Below are positions 7,699 to 15,843 of a stretch of DNA of 37,110 nt, one piece after another. The stretch's first letter is position 1; each line of letters opens with the position of its first letter. The stretch spans positions 1-37,110 of the forward strand of contig JAJYLC010000016.1 of NCBI GenBank assembly GCA_021787935.1, read 5' to 3'. Under the pieces are notes generated by a model. It saw only the letters and a list, made by a program, of their open reading frames with translations, ran no database searches and was not told where the DNA came from. The DNA comes from Chloroflexota bacterium. Lineage in GTDB: Bacteria; Chloroflexota; Dehalococcoidia; SZUA-161. The translations under genes and the position numbers were made by a program.

Positions 7699-8707
7699 AA
7701 GCGAAATAGCTCTAGCCCAAGACCATCCCGATGATGCTCTTGAGGAATACGACTCTCTGGAAACAGTAGACGGCATTGCTGCCGCCTTGGAGTCCCTGGG
7801 ACACTCCGTTGTCAAACTGAGTGGTGGCAGGAAGTTTCTAGCTAATATTCTGGAGAGTGACGTAGACTTTGTTTTCAACATCTCTGAAGGAAGGGGAAAC
7901 TACAGAGGCAGAGAGGCCCAAATACCTGCCGTCCTGGAGATGCTGGATATACCCTATTCAGGGTCTGATCCCCAGTGTCTGGCAATCGCTCTGGATAAGC
8001 CGCTAACCAAGAAGTTGGTACAGTCAGCAGGTGTCCACACCCCGAAGTGGGAAATTGTCAGCAATAGGCAGGAGATGAAGGAGGTTTGTCAGGACAGTTT
8101 CCCCCTGCCTGCTTTCATAAAGCCGGCCTTTGAGGGTTCAAGCAAAGGCATCCGGATTGGATGCAGGGTTGAAGACAGAGATCAAATGGCTATGGTTATA
8201 GGGACGATATTTGAGCAATACCGGCAGCCAGTGATGGTAGAGGAATTCATTTCGGGTGATGAAGTGACTGTTGGCATAGTAGGCAATTCTCCACCGCAAA
8301 TTGTGGGAATTATGCGCATTCTGCCCAAGAAAAGGAGCACTAATTTTGTCTATTCGCTGGAGGTAAAAAGAGACTGGCAAAACCAGGTTGATTATGAGTG
8401 CCCGGCGCAGCTTGAGGCAAAGGTTCTTAAAAAAATCGCTGATTTCAGCCTGAGGGCTTTTGATACCCTGGGATGCCGTGATTTCGCCCGGCTGGACTTC
8501 AGGCTCGATCGAAAAGGTATGCCCTGTTTCTTAGAGATTAACCCACTTCCGGGGCTTAACCCGAAATCGAGTGACCTGCCGATCATGGCTTATAAAATGG
8601 GCTGGAACTATCAGGGTCTGATAAGCTCTGTGCTTAATGCTGCCCTGAATAGATATCCGGGAACCGGGGCGCTCATGAAGCACAGCAAAATTATTAAGGT
8701 AGGATAA
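7670..8707 (+). CDS. ATP-grasp ligase, D-Ala-D-Ala ligase-like (first of pair)
   Basis: The 345-aa protein has the Ddl order: N-terminal domain with DVDFVFNISEG (64-74), a GIxTP-like hinge (GVHTPKW, 121-127), the ATP-binding FIKPAFEGSSKGIR (149-162), VEEFISGDEVT (190-200), then ARLDFRLD (273-280) and the metal-binding FLEINPLPGLNP (287-298, Glu289, Asn291). It should form an amide bond by way of an acyl phosphate. Its C-terminal EINPLPGLNP differs from EINTxPGMT of true Ddl, so D-Ala-D-Ala is doubtful. The ATG at 7670 starts inside kamA (29-bp overlap), which implies translational coupling. Context suggests a beta-lysine-containing product. Confidence 0.85.
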   Translation: MKIGLSYDLKSEIALAQDHPDDALEEYDSLETVDGIAAALESLGHSVVKLSGGRKFLANILESDVDFVFNISEGRGNYRGREAQIPAVLEMLDIPYSGSDPQCLAIALDKPLTKKLVQSAGVHTPKWEIVSNRQEMKEVCQDSFPLPAFIKPAFEGSSKGIRIGCRVEDRDQMAMVIGTIFEQYRQPVMVEEFISGDEVTVGIVGNSPPQIVGIMRILPKKRSTNFVYSLEVKRDWQNQVDYECPAQLEAKVLKKIADFSLRAFDTLGCRDFARLDFRLDRKGMPCFLEINPLPGLNPKSSDLPIMAYKMGWNYQGLISSVLNAALNRYPGTGALMKHSKIIKVG

Positions 8708-8712
8708 GCACT

Positions 8713-9738
8713 GTGCACCTGAAGATAGCGATAATCTTCAATCAGCCGAGCGTTGACCGTTATGGTGAAATGGGAGAGTTCAAGGCGGTCGCCAGCGTGC
8801 TTGAAGAGGTAAAGCCAGTCCATCGGGCGCTTTCCGAGTTGGGCTATTCGGTAGTTAAAATTCCTCTGCGTCCACCTCTTGAGCTAGCCGAAGAGAAACT
8901 CAGAGCTTTGGAAACAGACCTCGTGTTCAACCTCTTCGAAGGCTTTGAAGGCCGCCCTGAAACAGAAGCTATAGTGGCCGATATGCTCACCGACCTGGGC
9001 ATACCCTTCACCGGTAACCCGCCCTCCACTCTCTCTCTCGCCCTGAACAAAGCAAAGGCCAAAGCGGTCCTGGAAGTTGGGGGTATCAGGACACCGAGGT
9101 ATCAGGCCTTGAGCCCCGAAAACCTGCAGCCGTTCCATCTTGATTTCCCCTGCATCGTCAAGCCTCTGGGAGAGGATGCCAGCCATGGTCTGTCGGAGGA
9201 GAGTGTAGTTGCGAACTTCGACCAGCTCACCAAGCAGGTAAACAAGGTGAGCCAGCATTTCCGGGGAGACGTCCTGGTCGAAGAGTTCCTGCAGGGGCGA
9301 GAGTTCAACGTTACAGTGCTGGGCAACAAAGACCTAATCGCTCTGCCTGTAGCTGAAATGGTGTATTACCTGCCGCCCGAACTGCCTAAGCTGCTCACCT
9401 TTGCTGCCAAGTGGTATGAGGAGAGCATTTATTATAAAGGGACTAAGGCCACCTGCCCCGCAGAGATTGGAGAGAGGGAGGGAGAACTGATTTCCCAAAC
9501 TGCCCTGTTCGCCTTCAAACTGCTGGACTGCCGCGGCTATGCTAGAGTAGATATGCGCCTGGATGATGAAGGAATACCCAATGTTTTAGAGGTGAACCCC
9601 AATCCAGATATATCTCCGGGTTATGGTGCGGCCCGCCAGGCCAAGGCGGCGGGTATGACCTACAACCAGTTCATCGAGAAAATTGTAATGTTTGCCCTCG
9701 AGGAGCGCACATATAACCCGATAAAAGACCTTGTTTAG
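8713..9738 (+). CDS. ATP-grasp ligase, D-Ala-D-Ala ligase-like (second of pair)
   Basis: This 341-aa paralogue of the preceding protein has ETDLVFNLFEGFEG (67-80), GGIRTPRY (123-130), FPCIVKPLGEDASHG (145-159, Lys150), LVEEFLQGREFNV (188-200), GYARVDMRL (275-283, Asp280) and VLEVNPNPDISPG (291-303, Glu293, Asn295). The catalytic metal ligands of the ATP-grasp fold are kept, while the acceptor end differs from both Ddl and the first copy, so the two probably act on different substrates or in sequence. It starts with GTG at 8713, five bases after the previous stop, with AGGA eight bases upstream. Confidence 0.85.
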   Translation: MHLKIAIIFNQPSVDRYGEMGEFKAVASVLEEVKPVHRALSELGYSVVKIPLRPPLELAEEKLRALETDLVFNLFEGFEGRPETEAIVADMLTDLGIPFTGNPPSTLSLALNKAKAKAVLEVGGIRTPRYQALSPENLQPFHLDFPCIVKPLGEDASHGLSEESVVANFDQLTKQVNKVSQHFRGDVLVEEFLQGREFNVTVLGNKDLIALPVAEMVYYLPPELPKLLTFAAKWYEESIYYKGTKATCPAEIGEREGELISQTALFAFKLLDCRGYARVDMRLDDEGIPNVLEVNPNPDISPGYGAARQAKAAGMTYNQFIEKIVMFALEERTYNPIKDLV

Positions 9739-9767
9739 GGGCTTGCTGATTTAGTTAGAAGGTTACT

Positions 9768-9794
9768 GGGGGCGGGTTTTTCAAACCCGCCCCC
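9768..9794. repeat. Perfect 12-bp hairpin between ligase and acetyltransferase genes
   Basis: GGGGGCGGGTTT (9768-9779) and AAACCCGCCCCC (9783-9794) pair perfectly around a 3-nt loop. No U-tract follows. It resembles the GTAGGGGC-type palindromes of this window and may be one, or it may reduce read-through into the acetyltransferase gene. Confidence 0.7.
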
Positions 9795-9828
9795 ACTACT
9801 GTGTGGTACGTTTAGGGGGTTGAAAGTA

Positions 9829-10317
9829 ATGGCTAAGCGCTCTCATATCAGGCCGATGTCCCTTGAGGACAAGGCAGCCGTAATGAGAATTCTTGAAGCC
9901 ACACCGGAGTTCACGCCGGGCGAGGTAATTGTGGCTGAAGAGCTTATCGACTCCTATTTAAGCGACCCCGCTGAATCAGGCTACTTCATTCTGGTGGCTG
10001 AGGTTAACTCAGAAGTTGGAGGTTACATTTGCTGGGGACTAACCCCGCTCACCGAGGGTACCTGGGATATATACTGGATTGCTACCGCCCGGGAGAAACA
10101 AGGACAGGGCATCGGTTCGGCCCTGCTTCTCTCTGTCGAAGCTAGGATCAAAGAGTCCCGAGGTAGACTGGTTTTTATCGAGACATCATCCAAGCCAGGG
10201 TATGAGAAGACAGAGCGGTTTTACCGTTCGCACGGCTACGAGGTGATCTGCCGTATCCCGGACTTTTATGCACCCAGTGATGACAAGTTGATCTTGCAGA
10301 AACGGCTGACCCCGTAG
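9829..10317 (+). CDS. GNAT-family N-acetyltransferase
   Basis: The 162-aa protein is a single GNAT domain. Acetyl-CoA motif A is REKQGQGIGSALLLSVEAR (about 87-105, Q/RxxGxG/A form), and FYRSHGYEVI near the C-terminus is motif B. I start at the ATG at 9829 with AGGGGG eight bases upstream; a TTG nine bases earlier is less likely. It lies 90 bp after the second ATP-grasp gene on the same strand. In methanogens a lysine aminomutase (AblA) and an acetyltransferase (AblB) make the osmolyte N-epsilon-acetyl-beta-lysine. This protein is shorter than AblB, so the analogy is only suggestive. Confidence 0.85.
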   Translation: MAKRSHIRPMSLEDKAAVMRILEATPEFTPGEVIVAEELIDSYLSDPAESGYFILVAEVNSEVGGYICWGLTPLTEGTWDIYWIATAREKQGQGIGSALLLSVEARIKESRGRLVFIETSSKPGYEKTERFYRSHGYEVICRIPDFYAPSDDKLILQKRLTP

Positions 10318-10397
10318 AACCACTCAGTCAGCTATTGCCCCTCGCTTGCAGGCTCTAAGCTCTAAAGTGCGAGGCATCCAGGCTTTAAACAACCCAC

Positions 10398-11438
10398 TCA
10401 AATAGTTTTACCCAGTTCGTTTATCATCAATACCATCTCATTAAGCCGCCCGGCACTTTTTCTGTTGTATTTGAAAGCAATTCTGGGTTTTGACAGAAGA
10501 GTTGGCTCGTCTTTTTCCGCATTAAGTGCTGATGTTTTAACGATTTTTCCGGACTCTACCAGGTCGCTGAACAACTCATTCAATTTTCCGATGTCGCCAT
10601 CAGAAAGCTCCTTCTCCAACCTGAGCACAAGCTGATTCCCAACCTGGCGCATGGAATTATAGGTTGAATAGTAAGACCTGATCCAGTCTGCCGCCTCCTC
10701 GGCCGAATGCATAATCTTGTAGAATGAAAGGTCTTCCTGGGAGATAAACCGCCGGCCCAGCATCTGCTTCCTGATGAATTGATTCCAGCTTTCCCAATAT
10801 TGTTCCCCGGGGAGTTCCATCAGAACCACGGGCATGGGCGGCGCCTTCCCTGTCTGCAGGAGCGTTAGTACCTCGAACCCTTCATCATGTGTGCCGAAGC
10901 CGCCGGGGAACAGCGCAATGGCATCGGCTTCCATAACGAAAAAAATCTTGCGGGTGAAAAAATATTTGAATTTAACCACCTTAGGATCGTCTCGAATTAT
11001 ACTGGTGGGCCCCTTCTCAAAGGGCAGCAAGATGTTGACCCCGAAGCTGTTCTGAGGGCCAGCGCCTTCGATGCCGGCCCTCATGATTCCTTCCGCAGCC
11101 CCTGTGATTACCATGAATCCATTATCAACTAACAATCGCCCGAGCTTCACCGCTAACTGATAGTAGCTGCTGTGCCTGCCTACTCGGGCCGACCCGAACA
11201 TGGACACCTTGCGCACCGCCCGATACGGCTTAAAGACACATGCAGCGTGCCGGAACTCAGCCATGGCACGGCTGATGACCTTAAGGTCAAGAATATCGAG
11301 TTCATCTCGCTTGCAATTCAACGCATTTACGATGATGTCTTTATAGAGTAGAGAGCGGAGGTCTTTTTTATTATTAGTTAAGACCTCTTCTACTATCTTG
11401 AGCGTTTCCTGCAATTTGTCCGCTTTACTTTCCGCCAT
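10398..11438 (-). CDS. LOG-family (TIGR00730-like) Rossmann-fold protein
   Basis: The 346-aa protein has the LOG motif PGGFGTHDE at 178-186 and the nucleotide-binding GAAEGIMRAGIEGA at 113-126. LOG proteins cleave the ribose-phosphate bond of N6-modified AMP or AMP-like nucleotides (cytokinin-activating phosphoribohydrolases); they are often misnamed lysine decarboxylases. It is longer than plain LOG (about 190 aa): about 70 residues precede the fold and about 90 helical residues follow, with extra Lys/Arg-rich sequence at the end. It belongs to the larger bacterial group of unknown biological role. It converges with the GNAT gene 80 bp away. The ribosome site is weak (GGCGGG). Confidence 0.85.
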   Translation of the reverse strand: MAESKADKLQETLKIVEEVLTNNKKDLRSLLYKDIIVNALNCKRDELDILDLKVISRAMAEFRHAACVFKPYRAVRKVSMFGSARVGRHSSYYQLAVKLGRLLVDNGFMVITGAAEGIMRAGIEGAGPQNSFGVNILLPFEKGPTSIIRDDPKVVKFKYFFTRKIFFVMEADAIALFPGGFGTHDEGFEVLTLLQTGKAPPMPVVLMELPGEQYWESWNQFIRKQMLGRRFISQEDLSFYKIMHSAEEAADWIRSYYSTYNSMRQVGNQLVLRLEKELSDGDIGKLNELFSDLVESGKIVKTSALNAEKDEPTLLSKPRIAFKYNRKSAGRLNEMVLMINELGKTI

Positions 11439-11841
11439 ATTTCCCGCCTCGATTAAAATTCTCTAAATGTACTCTATTCTACTCCATGTCTGCGGCGTGG
11501 TAAAACAAAGACCGGCAAGGTGGCTTAGAGTCAAATTATCAGTGATTAAGGCTAATAGTCTCTCAAAGACCGTTGTCAATGAAAAGGGAGGCATTAAGGA
11601 CATGTGATTTTTTGTTGCCGGGTGGGTCGCGGGGGTTTCGGGGCACGGCGGCGCCATGGTACGGTTTTTCTCCGGGGGCACGGATTTACGGGGGCGACGC
11701 GGAAGGGTTTTGCGGGGGCACGGTTTGGTCATTCCCCTGTCCCCCTATAGTCTCCCTTCCCCCATTAAAATACACCTTACATTTAGTTGAAAATCAGTTC
11801 TTAGTGCTGTATCCTTTTGTTAATGCTGGCAGGAGGGTAGC
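11439..11841. other. Intergenic block with G-rich repeats
   Basis: No credible gene lies here. From about 11610 to 11740 the plus strand is strongly G-biased and contains CGGGGCACGG (11639-11648) and two copies of CGGGGGCACGG (11673-11683 and 11713-11723), spaced 34-40 bp. The four-G runs could form quadruplexes on the plus strand. The base composition is unlike the flanks. Confidence 0.55.
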
Positions 11842-12273
11842 ATGGGAAAAAGGCTGGGATATTTGATATGGATTATAGCCGGCGCAATTGGTATAGGCTT
11901 CAATATTAGAGACATCTATCAGACGACACGCATAGGCTTACCAACTCAGGTATGGACAGCTATTGCCTTCGCATTATTTATTCTAGGAACAATCGTAGTA
12001 GTCCACTATAGAGATGAAGAATTTCAACGCAAGCTTGAGCAATCCCTATCTAGAAGTACGCCAAATATTGCTTTGCAGCGCAGAGCAAAACTCTCGTGGA
12101 ATGACCAGATTGTAGTTCAGCACCTAGGCGGTCAGATGGAAAAAATGCATGGACATATCGACGCACATGGAATAGAAGCTGATTATCAAGACGGGATAGA
12201 CACAAACGACATACTAAAACGCAGTTGTACCCAGTGTGGTAATCCTCGAAATAAGCCTGGGAAGGTAATATAA
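11842..12273 (+). CDS. Small two-span membrane protein, unknown function
   Basis: The 143-aa protein starts at an ATG with a perfect AGGAGG seven bases upstream. Two membrane spans are visible (about 5-23, YLIWIIAGAIGIGFNI; and about 36-55, VWTAIAFALFILGTIVVV), then a charged cytoplasmic tail with REDEEFQRKLEQSL-like helix and a C-terminal CTQCG pair that could bind metal. I do not recognise a family. It is followed by a frameshifted small gene, and the neighbourhood looks accessory. Confidence 0.65.
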   Translation: MGKRLGYLIWIIAGAIGIGFNIRDIYQTTRIGLPTQVWTAIAFALFILGTIVVVHYRDEEFQRKLEQSLSRSTPNIALQRRAKLSWNDQIVVQHLGGQMEKMHGHIDAHGIEADYQDGIDTNDILKRSCTQCGNPRNKPGKVI

Positions 12274-12340
12274 ATAGCACATCCTGCAAAAACTGTTGTT
12301 CAGATACCGGCCTTCACACTAAAATGGCTGAGGAGATGCC

Positions 12341-12581
12341 ATGCAAGTTGTCATGAAACCCATTAGCGGTACCGGTAAAGATAACCTCGAACGCGCCGAA
12401 GCTGAGTTAATCAGAGTACTAAGTTTCGGGCAACGTGCTCAGCGCTAAGGTGAGAAGGGAAAGAATCATCTTAGATATCGAGGTAAACCCTAAATGGGAG
12501 TTAGAAGACAAGGTGGGCTATCTCAAAGAGTGGATACGAGCAAAGGTGAAGATGATGTTCGAGGTAATTAGCGTGTCTTAA
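12341..12581 (+). pseudogene. Frameshifted small gene (about 80 codons), unknown
   Basis: An ORF with a good GGAG site starts at 12341 (MQVVMKPISGTGKDNLERAE...) and stops at 12446. The overlapping +1 frame continues from about 12420 (SGNVLSAKVRRERIILDIEV...) to a stop at 12579. Read together they make one amphipathic protein of about 80 aa, so a single frameshift near 12420 is the simplest reading. Two overlapping tiny genes are the alternative (12341-12448 and 12450-12581). Confidence 0.35.
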
Positions 12582-12607
12582 AAAGAGGGCAAATAGGCGG
12601 TGGGAAG

Positions 12608-12817
12608 TTACACTTTATCTACAATTATTATTGTATTCGAATTAATGTCAGTATCTGTCAAAAATATATTTGTACTATCAGCAACATCGTAAAGGTCACC
12701 CTTGTCTGATAAATTGTCAGGTACAATTCGCATCACACCATTCTCATAGGCTTCAAGCTCTGAGATAAATTCTTGCGTAAACCCCAACATTCTCAATAAG
12801 GCATTCCTATCCATCAT
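12608..12817 (-). CDS. Small acidic protein, partner of the protease gene
   Basis: The 69-aa ORF starts five bases after the serine protease gene, at one of two adjacent ATGs (12817 or 12814) with AGGA upstream. It is acidic and rich in Asn, Asp, Ile and Thr, without Cys or membrane spans; it starts MMDRNALLRMLGFTQEF. No family is recognised. The tight spacing suggests it works with the protease, perhaps as substrate, inhibitor or adaptor. Composition is AT-richer than in most of the window. Confidence 0.55.
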   Translation of the reverse strand: MMDRNALLRMLGFTQEFISELEAYENGVMRIVPDNLSDKGDLYDVADSTNIFLTDTDINSNTIIIVDKV

Positions 12818-12822
12818 TTGTC

Positions 12823-13866
12823 CTACCTTTTCTGAGCAGGGTCACCTCTAAAAACACAATATTTATCTGATATGTATATCTTCGCTGTACTGGAATTCTC
12901 AAACATGTAGTAAATCAGAGCCCAGAACCTTCGTATCGCCCTTTCCAGACCTTGTATGCTCTCCGAATGCGTTATTTTTATCTTGCACTCGCTCCATGCT
13001 ATTTCTCTTGTTATTCCTCTACTATGTGTTTTCCATTGTTCATTACTACAAAGAGTAGTAGCTATTTCCTTAGCACGCTTCTGCTTCTCGGCACCTTCTA
13101 CCACCCTCCCGTCACTACTATGCTTATCCCACGTCTTAAACTTGTAATTCCGCAAGTAATTCTCCGCCAGCTCGATCGAGTACCTACTTGCGTTTACTGC
13201 GTTCCCAATTTCCTTACCGTCCAGTTGCGACAGTATCTGTAAGTCCGTCCAGAGCGGCTTCTGCCCTTTTGACAACAAATCTGTCCCCCGCTTCTGTATA
13301 TCCTCAATCAGTGTAAGAATTGCCTGAGCTGGGACATACCGCCCTTCTTTATTTGGCACTTGTGGGTCGATTGGCCCTATATACGCTCTCGCATCCATAA
13401 TAATATCATCTCCTGATAAGGCAAATATTGTCCCTGCACTCATTGCCATGCTTGGTATTATGAACGCCACATTCTCAAAACGCGGTCTCAACTTATCTAC
13501 AAACTTTGCTACTTGTTCTGCAGATCCGCCGGGAGTTGCCAATATAACGTCAATCTCTTTTACAGCATCTTCGATGGAAGAAACCATCTCGTAAAACGGT
13601 AAATCATCCCGATAATCAATTGATATCGAACTCTTAATATTCTGATTCACAAAGTTTGATAAGTAGCATATTGCTGGCCGATTCCTAACAGCTCTAATTT
13701 CCGCCAACGATTTCCTGATTTCAGCTACGCCATCCATATTGACAACTTTGTACTTCAATAGACTCTCGAATTCACGCCCATCCTCCATCTTGTCCAACAA
13801 AGACGTTACCACAGGTTGGAATCGTTGATGTACTGAAGACGGAAATCCTTGTTTGTGTTTTGCCAT
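12823..13866 (-). CDS. SDH/ClpP-fold serine protease (SppA/crotonase-like)
   Basis: This 347-aa protein has the ClpP/crotonase fold as found in the SDH serine proteinase group. ILATPGGSAEQVAKF (108-122) forms the oxyanion region, PSMAMSAGTIFALSGDDI (138-155) carries the nucleophile Ser143, and YIGPIDPQV (162-170) carries Asp167, giving a Ser/Asp(Lys) catalytic set like membrane-associated SppA. There is no signal peptide or membrane span, so it is cytoplasmic. Related proteins often occur in variable and phage-linked regions. It is encoded with a 69-aa partner. AT-rich codon use and the isolated setting suggest horizontal acquisition. Confidence 0.8.
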   Translation of the reverse strand: MAKHKQGFPSSVHQRFQPVVTSLLDKMEDGREFESLLKYKVVNMDGVAEIRKSLAEIRAVRNRPAICYLSNFVNQNIKSSISIDYRDDLPFYEMVSSIEDAVKEIDVILATPGGSAEQVAKFVDKLRPRFENVAFIIPSMAMSAGTIFALSGDDIIMDARAYIGPIDPQVPNKEGRYVPAQAILTLIEDIQKRGTDLLSKGQKPLWTDLQILSQLDGKEIGNAVNASRYSIELAENYLRNYKFKTWDKHSSDGRVVEGAEKQKRAKEIATTLCSNEQWKTHSRGITREIAWSECKIKITHSESIQGLERAIRRFWALIYYMFENSSTAKIYISDKYCVFRGDPAQKR

Positions 13867-14133
13867 GTTCTCAACCTACTCCAATCAATACAATATGCCA
13901 ACTGAAGTCTGAAACAACGTCGACCTCGACTTGAAGTATTGCCTACGTTGGTTATCCCGTTCAATGAATGGCATAAGACTATCATATGAAAGAGCGGCTG
14001 TCAACGTTAGATGTCCTAGTGTAGAGTATCCTACAGTTTCGAAAAGTAGTTATACAGACCTGCCACGTCCTCAGGGTGGGTGAGGATGACTCCGACCTCG
14101 GCCCACTACTACTGCTGTGAACCAGCTTCAAGG
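13867..14133. other. Intergenic, divergent
   Basis: No gene seen. I looked for a SAM-type riboswitch ahead of the homocysteine operon and found none; there is only a modest CCTCA...TGAGG hairpin near 14068-14087. Confidence 0.5.
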
Positions 14134-14162
14134 TTGTCAATAATCATGATTTGGAGTAATAT
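14134..14162 (+). promoter_or_regulatory. Promoter of the homocysteine operon
   Basis: TTGTCA (14134-14139), 17-bp spacer, TAATAT (14157-14162). The predicted transcript would begin near 14169 and leave a leader of about 29 nt with GGAG before the ATG at 14198. Confidence 0.65.
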
Positions 14163-14197
14163 ACATAAATCTCTGAAACTCAATTTTGGAGTCTGAA

Positions 14198-15412
14198 ATG
14201 ACCAAAACCATCGCTGAAATCAACGAGAAAATCGCCAAGGGCCAGGCTGTGGTGGTGACCGCCGAAGAGGTCATAGACATCGCAAAAAAGAAGGGTGTAG
14301 CCAGGGCTGCCCAGGAGATAGACGTGGTGACCACCGGTACGTTCGGCCCTATGTGTTCGTCAGGCGCTTATTTCAACCTGGGGCATGCCAAGCCCCGCAT
14401 GAAAATCGGCGGGGGCACAGCTTACCTGAACAATGTGCCTGCCTACACAGGATTCGCTGCCGTAGATATTTTCCTCGGTGCAACAGCCATGCCTGATGAT
14501 GATCCCCGAAACAAGATTCATCCCGGTGACTTCCCTTACGGCGGAGGGCATGTCATCGAGGAGTTGGTAGCCGGCAAGGATGTCAGGTTGGTAGCCACTT
14601 CCTATGGCACTGACTGCTATCCCAGGCGAAAAGTCGAAACCTTGATCAACCTGAAGAGCATCAACGAAGCTGTGCTATTCAACGTTCGAAATGCCTACCA
14701 GAACTACAATATAGCGGTTAATCTCAGCGACCGGACAATTTACACCTACATGGGAGTGTTGAAACCCCATCTGGGTAACGCCACCTACTCCACCGCGGGC
14801 CAGCTTTCGCCGCTGTTCAACGACCCGCTCTATAAAACAATCGGCATAGGCACAAAGATATTCCTCGGAGGCGGCACCGGCTACGTGGCCTGGCAGGGCA
14901 CGCAGCACAATCCCAACGTAGTGCGCACCGATAAGGGCGTGCCCAAGCGTGGAGCCGGAACGCTGGCGGTGATAGGTGACCTGAAGCAAATGAAGCCGCG
15001 GTGGCTGGTAGGAACCAGCTTCATAGGCTATGGCTGCACCATGACCGTCGGCATAGGAGTTCCCATACCGATACTGTCTGAAGAAATCCTCATGTACACA
15101 ACGGTCAAGGATGAGGAGATATTCGCCCCTATCGTGGACTACTCTGACGCTTATCCCCAGCGGCGCCCCGACATCCTCGGGGAAATAGATTACGCCCAAC
15201 TAAAGAGCGGCAAGATTAAGGTTCAAGGCAAAGATGTGCCCACCGCCTCGCTTTCAAGCTATGCCAGGGCGGTCGAAATCTCTAACATACTCAAAGACTG
15301 GATAAAGAAGGGAGAATTCCTGCTGACACAGCCTGTAGCGCCACTGCCCGGGCCGGAATCGGGGATAACCTTCAAGCCCATGCCAGACCGTCCATTTGAG
15401 AAGATAGACTGA
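14198..15412 (+). CDS. Homocysteine biosynthesis protein (COG1900 / DUF39)
   Basis: Proteins of this family are needed in Methanosarcina for making homocysteine from aspartate semialdehyde and a sulfur donor, bypassing O-acyl-homoserine. The 404-aa protein has the family blocks TTGTFGPMCSSGAYFNLGH (Cys53) and ATSYGTDCYPRRK (Cys140); two conserved cysteines are thought to carry sulfur. Gly-rich loops (KIGGGTAYLNNV, FLGGGTGYVAW) fill the middle. No C-terminal CBS pair is present, unlike some archaeal forms. The ATG at 14198 has TTGGAG upstream; a TTG at 14186 is in frame but overlaps that site. The electron-transfer partner follows 17 bp later. Confidence 0.92.
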   Translation: MTKTIAEINEKIAKGQAVVVTAEEVIDIAKKKGVARAAQEIDVVTTGTFGPMCSSGAYFNLGHAKPRMKIGGGTAYLNNVPAYTGFAAVDIFLGATAMPDDDPRNKIHPGDFPYGGGHVIEELVAGKDVRLVATSYGTDCYPRRKVETLINLKSINEAVLFNVRNAYQNYNIAVNLSDRTIYTYMGVLKPHLGNATYSTAGQLSPLFNDPLYKTIGIGTKIFLGGGTGYVAWQGTQHNPNVVRTDKGVPKRGAGTLAVIGDLKQMKPRWLVGTSFIGYGCTMTVGIGVPIPILSEEILMYTTVKDEEIFAPIVDYSDAYPQRRPDILGEIDYAQLKSGKIKVQGKDVPTASLSSYARAVEISNILKDWIKKGEFLLTQPVAPLPGPESGITFKPMPDRPFEKID

Positions 15413-15429
15413 GCTAAAGGAGTCAGACC

Positions 15430-15840
15430 ATGAATATTGCCAGAAAGATAGTTCTACGTTTCCCGCCACGGCTCGTAGACCAGCCGATAATATACCGCCT
15501 GGTGAAGGACTACGACCTGCAGTTCAATATTCTAAAAGCCTCGATTACGCCCAATGAAGAAGGCATCCTGGTAGTGGAGCTTAGCGGCAAAAAGAAAGAT
15601 TACGACGAAGCTATCCGTTTTCTGGCCGGAGCCGGGGTAGAAGTACAGGCACTGATTAAGGATGTAGCTCGCCTGGAGGATAGGTGCACTCATTGCGGCG
15701 CATGTGTAACTATGTGCCCTGTGGGCGCTCTTGTCGTCAACACCCAAACGAGACAGGTCGATTTTCTGGAGAGCAAGTGCATCGCCTGCGGGCTTTGCAT
15801 CAAGCCATGCCCTGTGAGAGCGATGGAAGTGCGTCTATAA
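15430..15840 (+). CDS. NIL domain / 2x[4Fe-4S] ferredoxin-type protein
   Basis: The 136-aa protein has an N-terminal NIL (ferredoxin-like substrate-binding) domain, about 1-78, and a bacterial ferredoxin domain with CTHCGACVTMCP and CIACGLCIKPCP, two full cluster motifs. It is the usual partner of the COG1900 homocysteine protein and probably supplies electrons for the reductive sulfur-incorporation step. It has a strong AAAGGAG site and sits 17 bp after the COG1900 gene and 3 bp before the UPF0280 gene. Confidence 0.92.
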   Translation: MNIARKIVLRFPPRLVDQPIIYRLVKDYDLQFNILKASITPNEEGILVVELSGKKKDYDEAIRFLAGAGVEVQALIKDVARLEDRCTHCGACVTMCPVGALVVNTQTRQVDFLESKCIACGLCIKPCPVRAMEVRL

Positions 15841-15843
15841 GGG

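Noticed and set aside
11463-11732. 89-codon minus-strand ORF
   Set aside because: Pro/Arg/Lys-rich translation of the G-rich block, without ribosome site or family signal.
13867-14197. SAM-type riboswitch before the homocysteine operon
   Set aside because: No known aptamer core could be recognised, and the promoter leaves only about 29 nt of leader.
14675-15199. 174-codon minus-strand ORF
   Set aside because: Shadow of the COG1900 homocysteine gene.
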